DNA of 64,000 nucleotides from Adiantum capillus-veneris (lineage: Eukaryota; Streptophyta; Polypodiopsida; Polypodiales; Pteridaceae). Positions 13,481 to 26,647 of this stretch are shown piece after piece. The stretch spans positions 5,539,008-5,603,007 of the forward strand of contig CM043959.1 of the NCBI GenBank assembly GCA_014529385.2, written 5' to 3'. A program made the position numbers and the translations under genes. A model generated the notes under the pieces. That model ran no database searches. It saw nothing but the letters and a program-made list of their open reading frames with translations, and had not been told where the DNA came from. Numbering within the stretch: position 1 is the stretch's first letter; every line of letters starts with the position of its first letter.

Positions 13481-15330
13481 TCAACACTCTTTTTTCAAGA
13501 TCAATACGAGTAGGGTAAGTAGAAAACAATCAGGATTGCATCTGAATGGAGGTGCACTGAAAAGCTTTAAAAACTGGTCCCATGATGAGTAGAAAAATGA
13601 CTTCTTCACTCCACCTTGGAACCATTTCGATGTTGAACAGATATGAATCTGGAAGGCCATCATAATACCTCTGGGTGCTTCGCCATGGAGAATTCTTGAA
13701 AGATGGTCTACTCTTTGGTGCATTGTACCTTTCTTGATGACCACGGTGAAATCAAACTCAAGCAATATGATAAACCATCGAACAATCCTTCCCATATTGC
13801 AAGGTTTGTTTACCAAGTACAGTAGTGCCTAGTGGTCGACAAAAAAAACAAACTTGTTCGTGAGAGGTAATGTCTAAACTTTTTGTTAGCATAGATCATC
13901 CCTAGGCCTTCTCTTTCCGTAGTGGTATAGTTCTTCTCTACACTATTTAGCTACCTACTGGAGTAAAAAATGGAAAAATCCATGTTTTTCTATGTAGGTT
14001 GAGCTAATATGCATCCTATGGCATAGGCATAGGCTGAGGCATCCACATGGACATGGAAGATCTTGCTCCAATCAGGATCTTGCAAAATTGGAGTAGAGAT
14101 TAATCCTTGCTTCAATTTTTGAAAATCCTTCTCACATTCTTTTGTCCCCTGAAACTTGGTGATAAGCGCATAAAGAGGCTTAGCTATAACAACATACATG
14201 TATATGAAGCACCTATAATACCCTCGATGGCCCATAAAGGTTTGTACCTCCTTTACTTTGGTTGGCCTCGGAAGTGCAACAATCACCTGTATTTTATCTT
14301 GATCAGTGGAAATCCCATTTTTGGACACAATGTGTCCCAAGATTTTACCTTGCCTTACTATGAAGACACATTCCTCAGGGTTTAAGAAAATACAATAAGT
14401 TCTACACTTCTAGAAGACTTTCTCCAAGTGTGTTATGTGCTAATTTCTCAATTGAGAATGCACGCACAAATCATCCATGTATATTCTGAAAAAATTCTGA
14501 GAAACTCCTTGAATGCATGACTTATTTGTCTCAAAAAGGTGGCGCGTGCATTGGTCAAAAGCCAAAGGGCATCACCTTATATGCAAATATGCCCCACTCT
14601 ATTGCAAATTTCATCTTATGTTGATCTTATGGTTTGATGGTTAACTGTTGTAGCCTGAGAACCTATCCAAAAAACTATAAGCTTCTTTCCCTGCAACTCT
14701 CTCAATCACATGATCTGGTATCAATAGGGGATAGTTGTCTTTGATGGTAGCAGCATTTACCTGTTTGAGATTCACACAGACTTGTAATTTTCCATTTTTC
14801 TTGGGCACTACCACAATAGGAGACACCCAATTGGTGTGTTCAATCTAATAAACTCCACGTCCTTGAGTTTGTCTATCTCTTCCTTAATCCTTTTGGCAAA
14901 TGTCTCATTGTATGTATAGGAAAGTTGCCTGCGATTTTTGGCATCACTCTTAAGGGGTATCATGTGTTGACAAATTTTGGATCTATTCCCTTAAGATCTT
15001 TGTACGACTATGCAAACACATCTCTATATTGTTGGAGCATTTCTATCAATAGCTGCTCTTCTTCTTTTGTAAGGTCAGTGGCAATGTATTCCGACTTTGG
15101 TTCCTCTCTTGATTTTGTGAGGTCTATGCACTTGGCTTTTTCTGGCCCATTGTATGAGCTTCTAGGTTCTTTGGGGTCTCGTTTTGATTTTTGAACTATA
15201 ATTTTTTTGTCTTTGATAGTGTATCTTTTGTAGTGAAAAGTTGCCTCAAACCTACCATTGTTGGATTCTTCCTTAGTCTCCAACTCCGTTGTCCAAACTT
15301 CTTTCAAAGTTTGTTTCAATTCTTTTTACA
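13481..15330 (-). pseudogene. Ty3/gypsy element B: RT and RNase H part of pol
   Basis: Read right to left, a linker ends LLIEMLQQYRDVFA (to 15008). The RT opens SPIVVVPKKNGKLQVCVNL (14641-14826) and includes AGKEAYSFLDRFSGYN. The RT core retains the catalytic box YMDDLCVHS (about 14470-14485). It continues through KILGHIVSKNGIST and RNase H (FHVHVDASAYAYAIGCILAQ), ending WFIILLEFDFTVVIKKGT and DHLSRILHGEAPRG. Several frameshifts and stops (between 14341 and 14640, and at 13817-13990) inactivate it. I see no integrase after RNase H: sequence past 13480 does not show the HHCC or DDE motifs. The RT style fits the Tat-like branch of Ty3 elements. Element C next door is a relative in the same orientation. 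Confidence 0.8.
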
Positions 15331-16960
15331 ATATCGTTGCTTTTTCAGAGGTGTTCTCGAGTTATGATTTTGGTTTGCTCCTCTTTTTGGATTTCCTCTT
15401 CTTGAGATCTTGTCTCTTAGGAAATCAATTGCTTCAACCAGTCTTAAATATTGCATTTTTATTATTTAGAGAGGTATGGATTTTTCTCTTCTTTGATTTT
15501 TTTTGTTTGCATGTCTTTCCTGGTATCTCCATTGTCTTTGTGGTTTTTTTTGGAAAATTTGCAAAAAATAGCTTGTTGATCCGTGAGTTTGATTTCCTTA
15601 TCAGAGCAACTAGAGCGCTTGTCCTCCACGCCATCCTCTAAAGGTCTATCTTGGGAGTCTTGGAATACTTCCTCATCGTTCTCACTAAGGTCTATCTTGG
15701 GAGTCTTGGAATACTTCCTCATCGTTCTCACTAAGGTCTCTTATGGAGATCTCATCCACTATGCACCTGCAATCTATAACTTCCTCCATGTCGGGCTCTT
15801 CTGACCTTGATTCCAAATTCAAGATAACGCTCGTCATCTGGAAGGGAATTATATCATATCCTTCCTCATCATAGAACTTGGTTAGTATCACCTCATTCAC
15901 ACACATATCAAGGGTGGCCAGTATTTGTTGCCATCCAAATGGTTCAAACATCTCTTCCAGAAAAGGATTTGGTACACACTCCTTATCCTTTACTGGTCGA
16001 TCAAGAATGCAATCTTCTTTTCTCATACTTACGCACTCCAAAGCTTTGCACATCCAAATATACACTTTGCTTTGCAGCCAAGCAAGTATCTCCCCTTCCT
16101 GTTCAATTGTGGAGTTTAACTCTTTCCCAGCTATAACTATGATCTTTGACACTGATTTTCATAGTGACCTCTTTGTGTCTCAAAGTAGATATAGTCATAG
16201 CCCCAGTCTTGTACCATTTTGAGCTGACGCATGAATGGACTGCCCAATATGATATCAAAGTTTCTACTTTTGTCAAAATTCATTATAGCAAAGGTGTGTT
16301 CATATGCAATGCCACGGGAGGATACAATGATTTATTCTAATATTTTTATTGGTCTCTCCATGTATCCATCTGCTAGTTGCACTTTCATTCACGGTTTTCT
16401 TAGAGCAGGCTTTCCCCATTTTTTCCAGATCCCCTTGGTTGTTATGGCAATCCCAGACCCACTATCTTATATTGATTTGTATTTCACAGGTAAGGTAGTG
16501 TTTCCTTCTTCTCCCTCGCAGTAGTCTCCCACCTTATTTAGTAGTACAGGTTCTGATTTAGACTGTTCTGGCATTTGGTTGTTTGATATTTTTGTAGGAA
16601 TAATTTGTTGCCAAACCATTATCCCTATTTTCTCCAAAAAATTTCCTACTTCTTTCCAAAGATGAGGTCTAATCTATAGTAACTCGGATAGAGTTAGCGT
16701 ACAATGGATAGGAGACAACATCAACTCATGAAGAGTCTTAGTGTCCATCATCTTAGGCTCAGATCTCCATTGAGATGGTACTTTCCTAGTTTTTGATCTT
16801 GTTTCATGGTCTCCAATGAACAAAGGTAAGGTTTTCAGAGTCTGAGGTTTGTTGTCTTTTGATATCTTTGTCCCTACATCACCGTATAGTGATCGCATAT
16901 CGCTGGGGTAGAGCTCATGATCTAGATTGATCTCAGTGATAGGGGCTAACTCTCAAGCGT
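15331..16960 (-). pseudogene. Ty3/gypsy element B: protease region
   Basis: An aspartic protease site reads DSGSG (16466 down to 16452) followed by IAITTKGIW. Downstream is the flap/second half with DIILGSPFMRQLKMVQDWGY (about 16170-16260). This is the retropepsin that would cut Gag-Pol; DSG replaces the commoner DTG and is normal in some elements. The 15685-16152 frame (helical, acidic, ends DEEVFQDSQDRP) lies between protease and RT. A 46-bp tandem duplication at 15641-15732 repeats the segment for SENDEEVFQDSQDRP and shifts the frame. Multiple stops mark it as dead. Confidence 0.7.
15641..15732. repeat. 46-bp tandem duplication
   Basis: AAGGTCTATCTTGGGAGTCT starts at 15641 and again at 15687 with essentially identical sequence. 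It lies in the protease-RT linker of element B and is not a multiple of three. Confidence 0.9.
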
Positions 16961-19900
16961 GGTGTATTAAAAAAACACCTCTTTTAACATGTATGAATGA
17001 ATAAAATGACCTTTTGTTTTAGGAATACTTTTCAAATTGAATATAAAAATCCCTTATTTTAATTTATCTCTGTTAAATTGCTTATAATTTTTGAATTTTA
17101 AAACCCCTCCTATCAAACTAAGGTTATACATTAACATGATAACATAGTGCTCCCCCCAAGGGCTGACTCAAAGGTCGCACTTCCATCTTTTTTCTTTCTG
17201 ATATCCTCCCATAGATCTTGTGGCCATGGTTCTTCTACTTCTGAAATTGGCATCACTACTTGTGAGCCCATTTCATATGTGGTATTGGCTACTTCCCTCA
17301 TATCTAAAGGTGCCTCAACTTCGGCTCTGCCGGGTCTCCATTTCCAACACCTTGGTTCTCCATTTCTTGGATTCTTTTGTGAATTAGTACCTCTATTTTT
17401 GGAGCATTTGGAACATGTGGTTCCATAAGAGCTTGGGCCACTTGGATGAGCTCCTTGCACATCCGCAACCTCTCTTTCTCATACCCTAGATGAGGATACA
17501 TCAACCATCTATGCTCTTGGGTTTGATTGGGTTCTGTCTTAGCTTTATAACCCTTCAAAACTAAATCTAAAGGCTCAAAGACTTTGTCCACCAAGACCGA
17601 ACCTCCTGATGGTAATTTTGACGGTTTTGCTACAACAGTTTGTTCCTTATGGTTCCATTCCAATCTCAATTTCTCTTTGGTTTGTTCCAATCTGGTTTTT
17701 AAGGCCGATTTTTCTTTTATTCTTTTGGCTTTCATCTTGTCCCTTTTTGCTTTCCAAGATTTTTTGGGGGTCCTGACCGACAAACTAGCTATTTCAGTCT
17801 GACTGGGTGGGGTGTTTTTGTCTCTCATAGGTGCGGCTTCCTAGGCTTGTGCTCTCATTACAAAATTCATTCGAATTGTTGGTTCTGTTTTGAACCCACT
17901 TGAGCTTGATACAACTCCGATTCTGTTTATGGGATCTTTCCCCTTGTTATCAAGATTTTTTGGACAGTGTGGTTGTAGATGGTTATTTGTACATCCCTCA
18001 CAGTACCCAAAGATTTTGATGCACTCTCCTTGTGTGGAAAACTTCTTTCCCAATGATCACCTCCACATTCATAGCATGGTTCTGCTAGTAGTAGGGAAGC
18101 TTGTGGAGGTCCCATAGGTTGTCTTGTTCTAGGAGGGTATCCCCTAGGTTTGTAGTTCTGATTTTATATGAACATGAGCACATTTCCATCTATCAGGTAA
18201 TGGTTTTTTGTTGGCTGTGTTATGCACAATGGTTATTTCATCCCCTCAAAACTTATCCATGAGATTTTTCCTTTAAGAGCGTAAGAACTATTGTCTAACC
18301 CTCTCTCATAAGTGTTGTCTGAATCTTCAAAGTATGAAACTACCAACATCATTCTTTGATCCGCAGGTGCCTCTATGGGTTGTGAAATTCTCACAATGGT
18401 GCTGTTTTCCTAGGGTAAAGGAGGTTGTTTTCCCAACATAGGTTGATGTTTTTCCCCCCCTTGGATTGCATTGTTTTGTCCTATTTGGTATCTTAGAGGT
18501 GGTGGAAAATTTTGCGCTCTAGGAGGCCCATATGGTCTTCCCTAACATAGTTTTTGTTGTGGAAACATTTGTGGGTCTCATGGTTTGTCCATTTTTTCTC
18601 GATATCACACCACTTTAATACAAGCTCTACATTTTCTCCTGGCCTCGGTTGCATGTTGCACCACTGAGTCGTATGGTCTCCTCCACAAGTGTCACATTTT
18701 TGTGTGGCTATTGTCGTTCGGCTTGTTACATTGGTTCATCCTTCTAATCACTTCCTTGATCATTTGATCAACATTCAGTACAATTAGGTTTTGCCCCTCC
18801 CAGTTTCAATGTGGATTCACTAGTGGTCAAAGAGGTGCTACTTGTCCCTTGGTGGTTAGTATCCTCAGTCACCTCCCCATACACTTTACAGTTGTCTACT
18901 AGATACAATATCTCTCTAGTGACTTGCTCGAAGGTAGCACACGCCTTCAAGTGCAGATCCTTTTTGAGAGTCTCATTCTGCAATCCCTCTTTGAAAATAA
19001 TTGACAGTCTCTCATCCTAAGGTATCTCTCTAGCAAGACATATTTCAATGCACTGCTTGAATCAAAGTGAGTATTCCTTTACCTTTTCTTTCTCCTTTTG
19101 CCTAAATGCATAGATTTGGAGACCATATTGTGCTTGATCCCTCTCTTTGAGAATTCCTCTGCAAATTCTTGTGGAAGTTTCTCTATGTTGGGAAAAAATT
19201 GGCTATTTAATGGCTGGAACAAGGTCAAGGCTGTTTCTAGGGTCAATCCAAATCCTTCGAACTGAGTATGGAAATCCATTACGTGCTCCACCCTCAACAC
19301 TTGTTTGAAGATTGAAACATGTGCATACGAATCCCCCAACCCACTATACTTATTGGGTACACACTTGGCCACTTGAGATTGTCACATGCGTCTAATTTTG
19401 ACAACCATTCTAACCAATCTCAGTCCTCTTGATAGGGTCTCTCTAGCTTCCTATTCTCCCCTTGGAACTACAACCAGTGTCCTCTCATCTACTCTTTCAT
19501 GTGGTCGATCTATTTGATCTCATGTAAAAGTCGGAGGGGTCCTTGCTTCATAAGTCAAATCAGGTGCTTCACTGCTCTTGTGTGTGTTCAAAGAAACTCT
19601 AGACCCCAAGGATCCCATGGGTCCTACATTTGAGAATCGTTGGTGACCAACTGAATCTTCCACTCTCATCTTATTGGACATACATATCCATCTTTTAGTC
19701 TCGTTTGGGTCGTTGTGGGTCTAACTTGCTTTGGGTTTACATAATATTGATGGAGTGGTCCACCCAGAATGTATATTGTTCTAACTCCTTACGGTCTATA
19801 GGAGAGTATTTACGGCCATGTTTATCCATCATGACCACTTGGATATTACTCCCCTTCGTGTATGTGAATACATACAGTCTCTTGTGGTTGGTCAACTCCT

Positions 19901-20296
19901 CAATGTGGGGTTCATTGTATCTATAATAACGGTGTTTGTTCTCCATTATTGAATTTATACAGCCCCACGTAAGTGTTGTCTATATTTATCCTCTCCGTCT
20001 CATTAATGCGCTTGAGCACAACGTTTTGCTTGTCTAACTCAGGTGGTTCATTTACTAATTCCTCATCTACTTTGTCCTTGGTGCCAGTCAATCCCCATTT
20101 GTCCACAATGAAGGGGTTATGCATGACTAGATACAGCATTCCTTCCCGGTCAAAAGTATCTATCTCTGTTATAGTCCACATCTACAAGGTCCTTGAACTT
20201 GCTTGGTTTGTTCTCCAATTTAACACAGTAGCGGTCCATACCATCCTTATAGAGGTTGATCATGACAGTTTTGACTGCATCAAGTTCAATAAACAT
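16961..20296 (-). pseudogene. Ty3/gypsy element B: gag region
   Basis: The likely start is the ATG at 20296 (MFIELDAVKTVMINLYKDG). The frame shifts near 20165 and continues as TEIDTFDREGMLYLVMHNPF, then in pieces at 19737-19946, 19079-19372 (a helical gag core with MDFHTQFEGFGLTL), 18768-18983, and 17841-18115. The last carries a two-part zinc-binding stretch, CYECGGDHW and then YCEGCTNNHLQPHCPKN, typical of a nucleocapsid. The 17304-17828 piece is Lys-rich and coiled (KAKRDKMKAKRIKEKSALKT). Structural Gag packages element RNA; here it is broken by at least five frameshifts or stops. Confidence 0.65.
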
Positions 20297-20850
20297 TGGT
20301 GCAACTAAAGTTGGTTAGTGTTGTGAAAAGGATAAAGTAGGGGTATATGTGTCTACATGTATAGGCCAAAGTGGTAAAGCAGGTATGAAGGTCAAAAGAA
20401 AGAAAATGGCTGCAAATGTGTATGCATGATGAGGTTACTTGGGCCAAGGCTCTCTATTATGGGTCCTTTCAAAGGTGGATGATCTGAGGGCTCAAAGGTT
20501 TGAAATGAAAGTGCAAAGTGTGATCTTTGAGGTGTTTTCTAGGTTGGTCCAGATGGCCCCTAAATCAGAGCTACAAGATGCAAGTTATGGTAGTTGGAAT
20601 GTGGAGGTGGTTTGCAGATCCTCGCTTGCGGCAAAGCCTTGAATTGTGTGTGATGATGCTAGGCCTAAAGTTATTGATTTATGGAGTATTTTAGTCTTTT
20701 GAGATCGCAATCAAAGTCCAAACGTTTTGTCAACAGGGGCAAGTTCTATGCCATTTTGGTCGCCTTGATAAGTGTGCCATCAGGGTTTTTTTGAGCTAGC
20801 CAAGATTTCAAAGTTAGCATGTAGAATTTGGAGCTATCCAAAAGTGACAG
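20297..20850. other. Junction between Ty3 elements B and C; no gene seen
   Basis: No confident reading frame. It sits between the putative gag start of element B and the RNase H end of element C. It may be the 5' leader of B plus the 3' tail of C, but neither an LTR nor a primer-binding site could be recognised. Confidence 0.35.
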
Positions 20851-22640
20851 AGCATGAATTGAGACTGTGAGCACAAAGATATCTCAAAGTTGGTGGAAAG
20901 CAGCAACAATGGGGAATCATATGGTTTTCTTCCTTTTTGTGGCTCGTTGCTCAAGGGCACGGGGGAGGCAAAGTGTGGCGTGGTTCTTGGTGTCTTAAGT
21001 TGGTAATATAATTCCCACAAAGAACAGATACGCATCTGAAAAATCATCATCTACCCCCCTTGGTGCTTCCATTGAGGTGATCCTTGACAGATGATCTGCT
21101 CTTTGGTGCATGATGCCCTTTTTGAGTACCACTGTGAAGTCAAAATCAAGTAGAATGATGAACCATCTTGATGATCCACAAAAAAGACAAACTTGTTAGT
21201 AGCTGACAAGTAATGTGAAAATTTCTTGACTGTGTACACCATTCCAAGACCTTCCCTTTCAGTGGTGGTGTAATTCTTTTCAGCTAGGCTTAGTTGTCTG
21301 CAAACATATGAGATAGGAAAATCCACATTCCCCACCCCTGGCTGAGCTAATATGCAACCAATAGCAAAATTTGGAACATCTACATGCACATGGAGCATTT
21401 TGTTCCAGTATGCAGCTTTCAATATTTGCATTGTGGTCAAAGCTTGTTTAATCTTTTGGAGCGACACCTCGCATTTGTCTTTCCATTCAAAATGAGTGAT
21501 ACGGCTATAAATGGGTTTAGATGTGATTGCATACATGTAGATGAATCTATGATTATAGCCACAATGTCCCATAAATACCTAAACTTCCTTGACGTTTGTC
21601 GATCTAGCCATTTTAAAAATCACTATTGCCACCTTTTGCATGTCTGTGGAAATGCTATTTTTTTATACAATATGTCCAAGAATTTTGCCCGGTCTAACCA
21701 TAAATACGCATTTTTCAGGATTTAAACAAATCCTATATAGACGGAATTTCTCAAAGACACATTGTAAGTGTTTGACATGGCTCTCTCTTTTTGTGGAGTG
21801 CACACAAAGAACATCCATGTAGACTTCTAAGAAAGTCCATAGATACTCCTTAAAAGCATGGCTCATTACTTGTTGGAATGTTGTTGGTGCATTGGTCAGT
21901 CCAAAAGGCATGACCCTATAAGAAAAAACTCCCCATTCAATGGCAAAAGTTGTTTTATGTTGATATTTGTGATCTATGGTCAGTTGGTTGTAACCAAAGA
22001 ATCCGTCCAAGAAGCTATAAACTTCTTTGCCAGCTACCATTCTAGAACATGATATGTGATAGGAAGAGGATAGTTATCTTGTATAGTGGTTGCATTCACC
22101 TTATTAAGGTTAGCGCACATTTTGAGTTTTCCATTCTTTTTTGGCACTACCCCAATGGGTGATACCCAATAAGCATGTCCTATTTCATAGATGAACTCAG
22201 CTTCCTTGAGCTTCTTGACCTCTTCATTGGTCTTTTTAGCAAAGGTCTCATTGTAGGTGTATGGTCATTGTCTTCTTGGCTTACCGTCGTCTCTCATAGA
22301 GATAGTATGTTGACATATTTCAGGATCCACTCCCTTGAGATCTTTATAGGACCACGAAAAAACATCCCTATACTCCTTTAATGCTCGAATGAGAATATCT
22401 TCCTCCTCTTGTGATAGATTTGTAGCTATGTATGTTGGCCTCGACTCCTCTCCAATCTCTACAAGGTCAATCCGTTTGGCGTTCTCAGGTCTCTCATAGG
22501 ATTTTCCTTGTTCTTTTGGTTGTTGTAAGGGTTTCTCTACAATGATTTGTTAATCTTGCAAAGTGTATTTTTTGTAATGAGATGGAACATTGATTGCCCC
22601 TTGTTTATCATTTTGTTATTCCATCTCCGTGGTCCATATT
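20851..22640 (-). pseudogene. Ty3/gypsy element C: RT and RNase H, catalytic Asp lost
   Basis: This is a relative of element B on the same strand. RT core at 21663-22040 reads AGKEVYSFLDGFFGYNQL, TTFAIEWGVFSYRVMPFGL, and the active-site box YMDVLCVHS (about 21800-21825). Family members have two adjacent Asp here, so the second catalytic Asp is replaced by Val. RNase H at 21051-21572 shows HVDVPNFAIGCILAQ and YTTTEREGLGMVYTVKKF. As in B, no integrase follows. The RT N-terminus (FGTTPMGDTQ-like region, 22060-22250) and linker are frameshifted. A 49-bp tandem duplication sits at about 22711-22808. Confidence 0.8.
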
Positions 22641-23990
22641 TCTTTCAATGTCCATTTCAACTCCTTATATTTTGCTTTGCGTTCAGTTTTTGTCATGGGA
22701 TGTTCTTTTTCTTTAGTCCTATCAGGCTTACCTAATTTTGGTTTAGTCTTTTTCTTTTTCTTTAGTCCTATCAGGCTTACCTAATTTTGGTTTTGTTTTG
22801 GCTCGTCAATCTAAGATTTTCATGTCTAGATATTGTCCAGTTATCTTATATTTACGCAGTTCGATGCATTCACTTTCATCAAGAATTGAGTTTTGTTTTC
22901 TCTTGCTAGTTTTGATTGTTTTCTTTTCTCATTATTGTCCTGTTTTCTTTGATATCCTCATTGACGTCTACGATGCTTGTTTGAGAACTCAAAAAAATTT
23001 TCTTCTCCTCCTTTGAGTAGAAGTTTTTCTCTTACGTGCTCTTTTTCAGTGTTTGACTCCTCTGTTTAAGTGTTTCTTCTTCCAACTCATGCATTCCAAA
23101 TCATGATTGGCATCATAGTAGTGATCAAATAAGACTTGTTGCTCCTTGATCATTTCAATAAATACCATTTGGATAAGAACTATGTCATAGCTTTACTCAT
23201 CACAAAAGTGTGTGGGGGTGGCTTCCTTAACACACACATCCATAGTGGCTAGATTCTGACAGATGTTCAGGAGAAGGCTCATGTATGTATTTTGCATTGT
23301 TTACTTCTCTGTACAATACATAATCTTATCGTTGTAAACTGTCTGATTCAAAAGCCCACAAATCCAAATTGGAGTATCTTTTCATATCCACGACAACAAT
23401 TTTACTTTCGCTGAAGTTTTGGAGTCTAATTTGTGTATGGGTGTCCTCAATACATCCTTGTAAGAATGATCCTTCAAATTTACCCGAGGAATCGCTCCCA
23501 TTTGTTTCACATGAGGACAATCATCTTCCCAATCCTGGATCAATTATATTTGTCTCATGAATGGTCTTCCCATGATAAATTCATAGTTGAGTTTCTTTCC
23601 AAAATATACAATGGAAAAAGTGTGTTGGTATTCAATTCCACAGGAGCAGACTATCATTTTTTTCTAGTAATCCCATCAGTTTTTCAATGTGTTCAATTGC
23701 GAGTTGTAGTTTCATATGTGTTTTCTAATTGCTGGTTTTTTCCAAGCTTCTCAGACAAATTTTGTTGATCTGGCTATGCATGTCCCATTGCCCACCAAAA
23801 TAGCCATGATTGTTACATCATTGTATTGTATTGGAAGGGTCGTGTTTCCCTCGTTCCTCTTGTAGTAGTCTCCTACTTTATTCATGGACACAAAGTTGGA
23901 AATTTTAGCTTGTGTCTGTTTGTTTTGCAATTCGTTTAAATTTTCTTGGGTTACTCCCTTTAAGCCCATCTTTTCCATAGTAGTTTGCAA
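22641..23990 (-). pseudogene. Ty3/gypsy element C: protease region, active site altered
   Basis: The segment aligned with the protease of element B reads VTIMAILVGNGTCIARSTKF (23751-23990). Element B has DSGSGIAITTK at the matching place, so here the catalytic Asp triplet D-S/T-G appears as G-N-G. Further downstream the frame is scattered (23326-23520). The element therefore has both protease and RT active sites mutated. Confidence 0.55.
22711..22808. repeat. 49-bp tandem duplication
   Basis: CTTTAGTCCTATCAGGCTTA occurs at 22711 and 22760, each followed by CCTAATTTTGGTTT. It lies in the protease-RT linker of element C. Confidence 0.9.
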
Positions 23991-25257
23991 ATCCTTCCAT
24001 AGATGTGGTCATATCTTAAGTAACTCACCCAATGTGATCATGCATTGGATTGGAGTTGACATAATTGATTGCAAATTTGCCTCATCCAAAGTTTTCTTTG
24101 GTCTATTTAGTTTTATCATTTTGTAGACCAATGATTTCTCTTCATTTTCACCTAGGTACAAAGGTAGTGTCCGCAATGTTCCTGCTTTTGATAAGCCTGA
24201 CTGCTTTGATCCCCAATCTTCATACAAAGACTATACATCTAATTCCATGGGTGGTCTATCTAGCCATACTTCTTCAATTGGAGCCAATTTCAAAGTCAAA
24301 CTCTCATCCTTTGCTTCCCTGACTCATTCCCACATGTGGTTTGGCCAATCTTCCTTGACTATGGGCACTCTGTTCCGTCCCTCCTCACTATCATGAACTA
24401 TTAGTTTAGGTGAAGGTGTATTAATGTCCACATGAGTTTTCTTCAACTCTTCCTTCTCTTTCACTTTTTGGTTTTCGGTTTTTGTCACAATTTCCTATGA
24501 TCTCCAACTGATGTTTCCTTTTCTCCAGCATGAACTATGTGATTTGCATTAAGTTTTTGTACGCTTCCAATTCAGCAGCTTCCATCTCAGGTGCTAGATA
24601 GCTTTTCCATTTGGTTTCCAATGTTCAATCTGGCTTGGAAGGCCTCCAAGGCTGTGTTGACTGGTTCATAAATTTTGTCGACCCTCTTGATTTTGGTTGT
24701 GATTCTTTGAAATCTGATGACAACGTCTACATCTTTTCCTCTACTTTCTTTTGCACTTTCACTTCAACCTCCTTTTGTAGTTTCTATCTCCGGAGTTTGT
24801 ATCATTTGTGTCGTTCTTTTGTGGAGTCTTTGGACAATTTGCTAGGTATGTTCAATCCACTTGAATTTTTTTGTTTATTCCCCTTAGCATGTGCCCTAGT
24901 CGCTACCTGAAATGGAACTGTGGGTTTCCCTTTTGAGGAGCTGCTTGACACAACTTGAACTATGTTTATGGAGTTTTTCCCTTTGTTTACTATATTTCCT
25001 AGGATAGTCTTCTGGAAAATTTCCTCCCTTGCAACCATACGCTCCACAAAATGCCTCCATAGGTCTCGCATTCTTATTTGGTTCAGAACAGTCATTTTTC
25101 CAATGGTCATCTCCTCCGCATTAGTAATGAAAATTTTTCGTTGTTTATTTCTAGATGTGATTTCTTGTTCACATTCTATTATGGTCCAAACATTAATCAA
25201 GTTGGTTTACCAATCATTTTTGGAAGACTTTTGTAAACGGTTGGGAAACACAGCTTA
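23991..25257 (-). pseudogene. Ty3/gypsy element C: gag region, interrupted
   Basis: The fragment at 24009-24227 (LPLYLGENEEKSLVYKMIKL) and the one at 24802-25200 match the arrangement of element B. In a shifted frame around 25000-25110 a nucleocapsid-like Cys/His stretch is visible (GGDHW, DCSEPNKNARPM, CGAYGCKGG). The serine-rich SSSSKGK stretch lies near 24930. Sequence similarity to element C stops abruptly at about 25258, where a dispersed LTR fragment begins, so the 5' part of gag is missing or displaced. Confidence 0.55.
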
Positions 25258-25965
25258 GTATTGCCAATCATCCTAAGGTAGATAGGTAGTTTACAAGTGT
25301 CAATCTTGTGCTAAAGGATATGTTAAGAGTGTATGTTAGCCCAAAGCCATCCAATTAGAAAGGTTACATCTCTAATTAGAGTTTTCTTACCATGAGAAAA
25401 AGCATGTTGCGACTTGCTTTGGTCCTTTCATTTTTAGATCAGGTTCTCAACCTCGATCACTAGTGATGGTGAGGTTGTTTACTGATGAGAAATGATAACA
25501 TGTCAAGGATTGAATCTTGGCTAATGAGCTATATCAGCCTGTTACTTTCATGGAAAGTGAGAAGAGGTATCCTCTTTTAAATACTCTAGTGAGTTTTAAA
25601 TAGAGTCTATACTCTATGTAGGCTATGGATCAATTACACAAGACGATTGCAAAGGGACAAAAATGTGAAAATTCAAGATGTTCCTCTTTATTTCACTGAA
25701 CCTTCTACTTAACCTTGTTTCGGTCCAATGGATAGCGAGATCCGTGAAGGATGCCACTATGGAAACATTAGTGTTTTTACAAAGATATTACCACTTTTCT
25801 TGTGTGGACAAAAACGCTTCTTTGAGGAGGAATATTGTCAGGCATAGGGTAGGATTGGGTAGTAGGCCAAGGGCCAAGATATCTTGCGGTTTAGGGGTCT
25901 ATATTTAGTAGGCCAAGGGATTATATATGGCATGGATGTGTGGAGAGTTGCATGGATAAATTTCA
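25258..25965 (+). repeat. Dispersed retroelement fragment, copy 1 (3' internal end plus LTR start)
   Basis: About 700 bp that is clearly similar, in the same orientation, to 32810-33560. The left 580 bp looks like decayed coding sequence (for example FISLNLLLNLVSVQW against FISMNLLLNHVSVKQ in copy 2). It is followed by a purine-rich GAGGAGGAATAT and then TGTCAGGC, the expected layout of a polypurine tract followed by an LTR starting with TG. The LTR part holds GGCCAAGGGCCAAG and CTATATTTAG. It breaks into element C. The superfamily is not recognised. Confidence 0.55.
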
Positions 25966-26647
25966 TCCTCATACTACATGTCAAAATATGCACTTTTTTA
26001 GAATTTTGATGGCATTCAAGTTTTATGCAGATTATTGCAAGCACTTTTGGCCAAAAAAAAAAGCACATTTGCATGCATTTATCACAAGGGACATAATATT
26101 TCCATTTTTAGCCAAACTTTTAAATTTGTGTTGAAATATGATTTTTGACTTACCAACAGGTTGCTACAACTTCTCCAAGATCAATGATGACCAAAAATGT
26201 TGTTTTTTGGTGTTTTGAGCTCACCTCATGAGTATCGTACTTGAAAACTCTGCAATTTCACAAAACACTTCATTGATGACAATTCGGAGGGTGAGATAGG
26301 TCAAAATTTTTCCTCGATGTCTACTTACCCTACTCATAGTTAACTCGGAAAAAGATAGTGGAAAGTGTCTACCAACACTAGCCTTTTTCTTGTTTTTCTT
26401 TTTGAAAAGAGTGTCAATTCTCAGACTCTTACATAGTCTAAGCTTTAAACCACTCAAATACATGTAATCTAAGCCTAAAGTCCTCGGCAAGTACCACTAC
26501 TCCTAAGATACCTCTACACAGCTGAAGTAGACACACCTCTACTATGCGGTTTCTAGAAGTTGGTTTTTGTACTCTAGGTGAGTCTGGCAAAAGTTCAGAC
26601 TGAGGCTACTATGCATTGAGGTTTTTTCCCTAGTTTAATTCACCTCG
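25966..26647 (-). other. Probable leader of Ty3 element C; no gene seen
   Basis: AT-rich, without supported frames. It lies between the inserted LTR fragment and the primer-binding-site candidate, where an untranslated leader is expected on the minus strand. Confidence 0.35.

Noticed and set aside
15258-15641. Plus-strand Phe-rich frames opposite element B
   Set aside because: They are the complement of Lys/Glu-rich gag-pol codons on the minus strand.
25478-25500. CTGATGA followed by GAAA, hammerhead-like
   Set aside because: No helix II between the two boxes and no complementary flanks; the similar site at 33021 (CTGATGACGAA) also lacks the core.
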